A stretch of DNA of 64,000 nucleotides from Marinobacter salinexigens. Lineage in GTDB: Bacteria; Pseudomonadota; Gammaproteobacteria; Pseudomonadales; Oleiphilaceae. The translations under genes and the position numbers were made by a program. The first letter of the stretch is position 1; every line of letters starts with the position of its first letter. The notes below the pieces were generated by a model. That model made no database searches, was not told the DNA's origin, and worked only from the letters and a program-made list of their open reading frames with translations. The stretch is from contig NZ_VTUU01000006.1 of NCBI RefSeq assembly GCF_008370345.1, positions 125,316-189,315 of the forward strand, read 5' to 3'. Positions 63,313 through 64,000 of the stretch are shown piece by piece.

Positions 63313-63465
63313 AAAAGTATCCCCGAATGATTAACCGTTGATTGTTTCTGAAGACTGCCTCAGAAGATGGAACCACTTTACTATCTCCACAAACCAACAG
63401 TAATATTCCTGATGTTGGATAATTATAAACACTATGTTGTTAATTAAAGCTGGAGACTCCTGCCT

Positions 63466-64000
63466 GTGGACCGGATTGATGCCATGCGGGCTTTTATCGC
63501 CGTTGTTAACGAAGGCTCCTTTACCCGCGCAGCGGACCGTCTCGACCTGTCGCCTCAACTGGTGAGTAAATATGTGTCTCAGCTGGAACAGCATCTGGGA
63601 ACGCGCCTGCTCAACCGGACCACCCGCCGGATCCATCTGACCGAGGCCGGCACCCGATATCATCTTCGCGCCGTTCAAGTGCTCAATGACATCGACGATA
63701 TGGAAAATCAGATGGGCGACATGCACACCGAGGCCAAAGGTGTGCTGCGCATCAGTGCTCCTGTCTCGTTCGCCATACGGCACCTCGCCCCGTTGTTGAG
63801 CGATTTCCAGAAAGCCCATCCGGCGGTGAGCATTGATCTGCAGCTGAACGACCGAAAAGTAGACATCCTTGAGGAGGGCTTCGACATCGCCCTCAGAATC
63901 GGGCAACTGAAAAGCTCCTCACTTGTCGCAAAACGCATTGCGCCCATCCGACTGGTCATGTGCGCCTCCCCTGCCTATCTCGCAGAGCATGGCACCCCGG
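63466..64000 (+). CDS. LysR family regulator (cut by window end)
   Basis: The GTG at 63466 follows GGAGA and opens VDRIDAMRAFIAVVNEGSF, then the LysR helix-turn-helix TRAADRLDLSPQLVSKYVSQLEQHLGTRLLNRTTRRIHLTEAG, and the start of the effector domain (GVLRISAPVSFAIRHLAPLLSDF). At least 178 residues are inside; usual length is ~300. An ATG six codons in is also possible. It is divergent from doxX and probably controls that unit, as LysR regulators do for doxX-yqjG-type groups. Confidence 0.87.
   Translation, partial: MDRIDAMRAFIAVVNEGSFTRAADRLDLSPQLVSKYVSQLEQHLGTRLLNRTTRRIHLTEAGTRYHLRAVQVLNDIDDMENQMGDMHTEAKGVLRISAPVSFAIRHLAPLLSDFQKAHPAVSIDLQLNDRKVDILEEGFDIALRIGQLKSSSLVAKRIAPIRLVMCASPAYLAEHGTP

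Noticed and set aside
1..64000. CRISPR array, tRNA or rRNA genes
   Set aside because: No regular repeat-spacer pattern, cloverleaf or rRNA-like stretch was noticed on reading; a dedicated scan was not possible.

Overview
The window reads as chromosomal DNA of a marine gammaproteobacterium, most likely Marinobacter or a close relative. The reasons are an AlmA-type long-chain alkane monooxygenase, a second flavin monooxygenase of the Baeyer-Villiger type, an OmpW porin, a TonB/FecBCDE/FhuF iron-uptake block, a moderately high GC content and the general gene style. The genus is an inference. No tRNA, rRNA, CRISPR array, transposase or integrase was seen.

Layout. 1-2.2 kb is an AT-richer accessory edge: a truncated RAMA-domain protein (modified-DNA reader type), a DUF4145-like protein, a gene-free stretch, and a decapitated DMT/EamA permease that looks like a broken gene at the edge of an insertion. 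2.5-6.7 kb holds a periplasmic CigR/RcnB-like protein, ChaC, MarC, a succinate/acetate CoA-transferase and an orphan protein. 6.8-12.6 kb holds small exported proteins, an ankyrin protein and a sigma factor / anti-sigma / VWA-lipoprotein operon. 12.7-15.3 kb is a DUF2235 lipase with a DUF2931 lipoprotein, like an orphan type VI secretion effector and its immunity protein. 15.4-19.9 kb has a flavin monooxygenase with TetR and an old yellow enzyme with HxlR. Two long hairpin repeats of one family lie between the first pair. 20-27.8 kb is OmpW, then a Fur-type siderophore uptake operon (binding protein, two permeases, ATPase, FhuF-like reductase) and its TonB receptor. 27.9-36.5 kb is housekeeping and catabolic: CPBP protease, RhlE, a transporter, MltF, AlmA, an acetylpolyamine amidohydrolase and a transglutaminase-like protein. 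36.5-43.4 kb is a peroxide-defence cluster (ahpF, DUF3581, Ca2+-type ATPase, Prx5-like redoxin, ahpC); ahpF and ahpC carry matching OxyR-like sites. 43.6-49.9 kb holds a large lipoprotein, an EamA permease, AraC, a binding protein, a DUF2897 protein and an AEC transporter.

The most interesting part is 50.0-60.7 kb on the minus strand. Thirteen co-directional genes, with gaps of 65 bp or less and several overlaps, run in transcription order: binding protein, permease and ATPase of a nitrate/sulfonate/taurine-type ABC importer; GntR/UTRA regulator; AprA-like flavoprotein; 4Fe-4S ferredoxin; HEAT-repeat protein; 7Fe ferredoxin; a small exported protein of unknown function; DUF971 protein; YeiH-type exporter; ferredoxin-NADP reductase; Mrp/ApbC Fe-S carrier. 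Together they suggest import of an organosulfur compound, redox release of its sulfur through an NADPH-ferredoxin-flavoprotein chain, and export of sulfite or sulfate. The binding protein appears to carry a C-terminal NosL-like domain without the usual N-terminal copper-binding Cys/Met motif. The substrate and chemistry are inferred.

60.9-64.0 kb is a quinone/aromatic stress group: DODA-type dioxygenase, glutathionyl-hydroquinone reductase, DoxX, and a divergent LysR gene cut by the window end.
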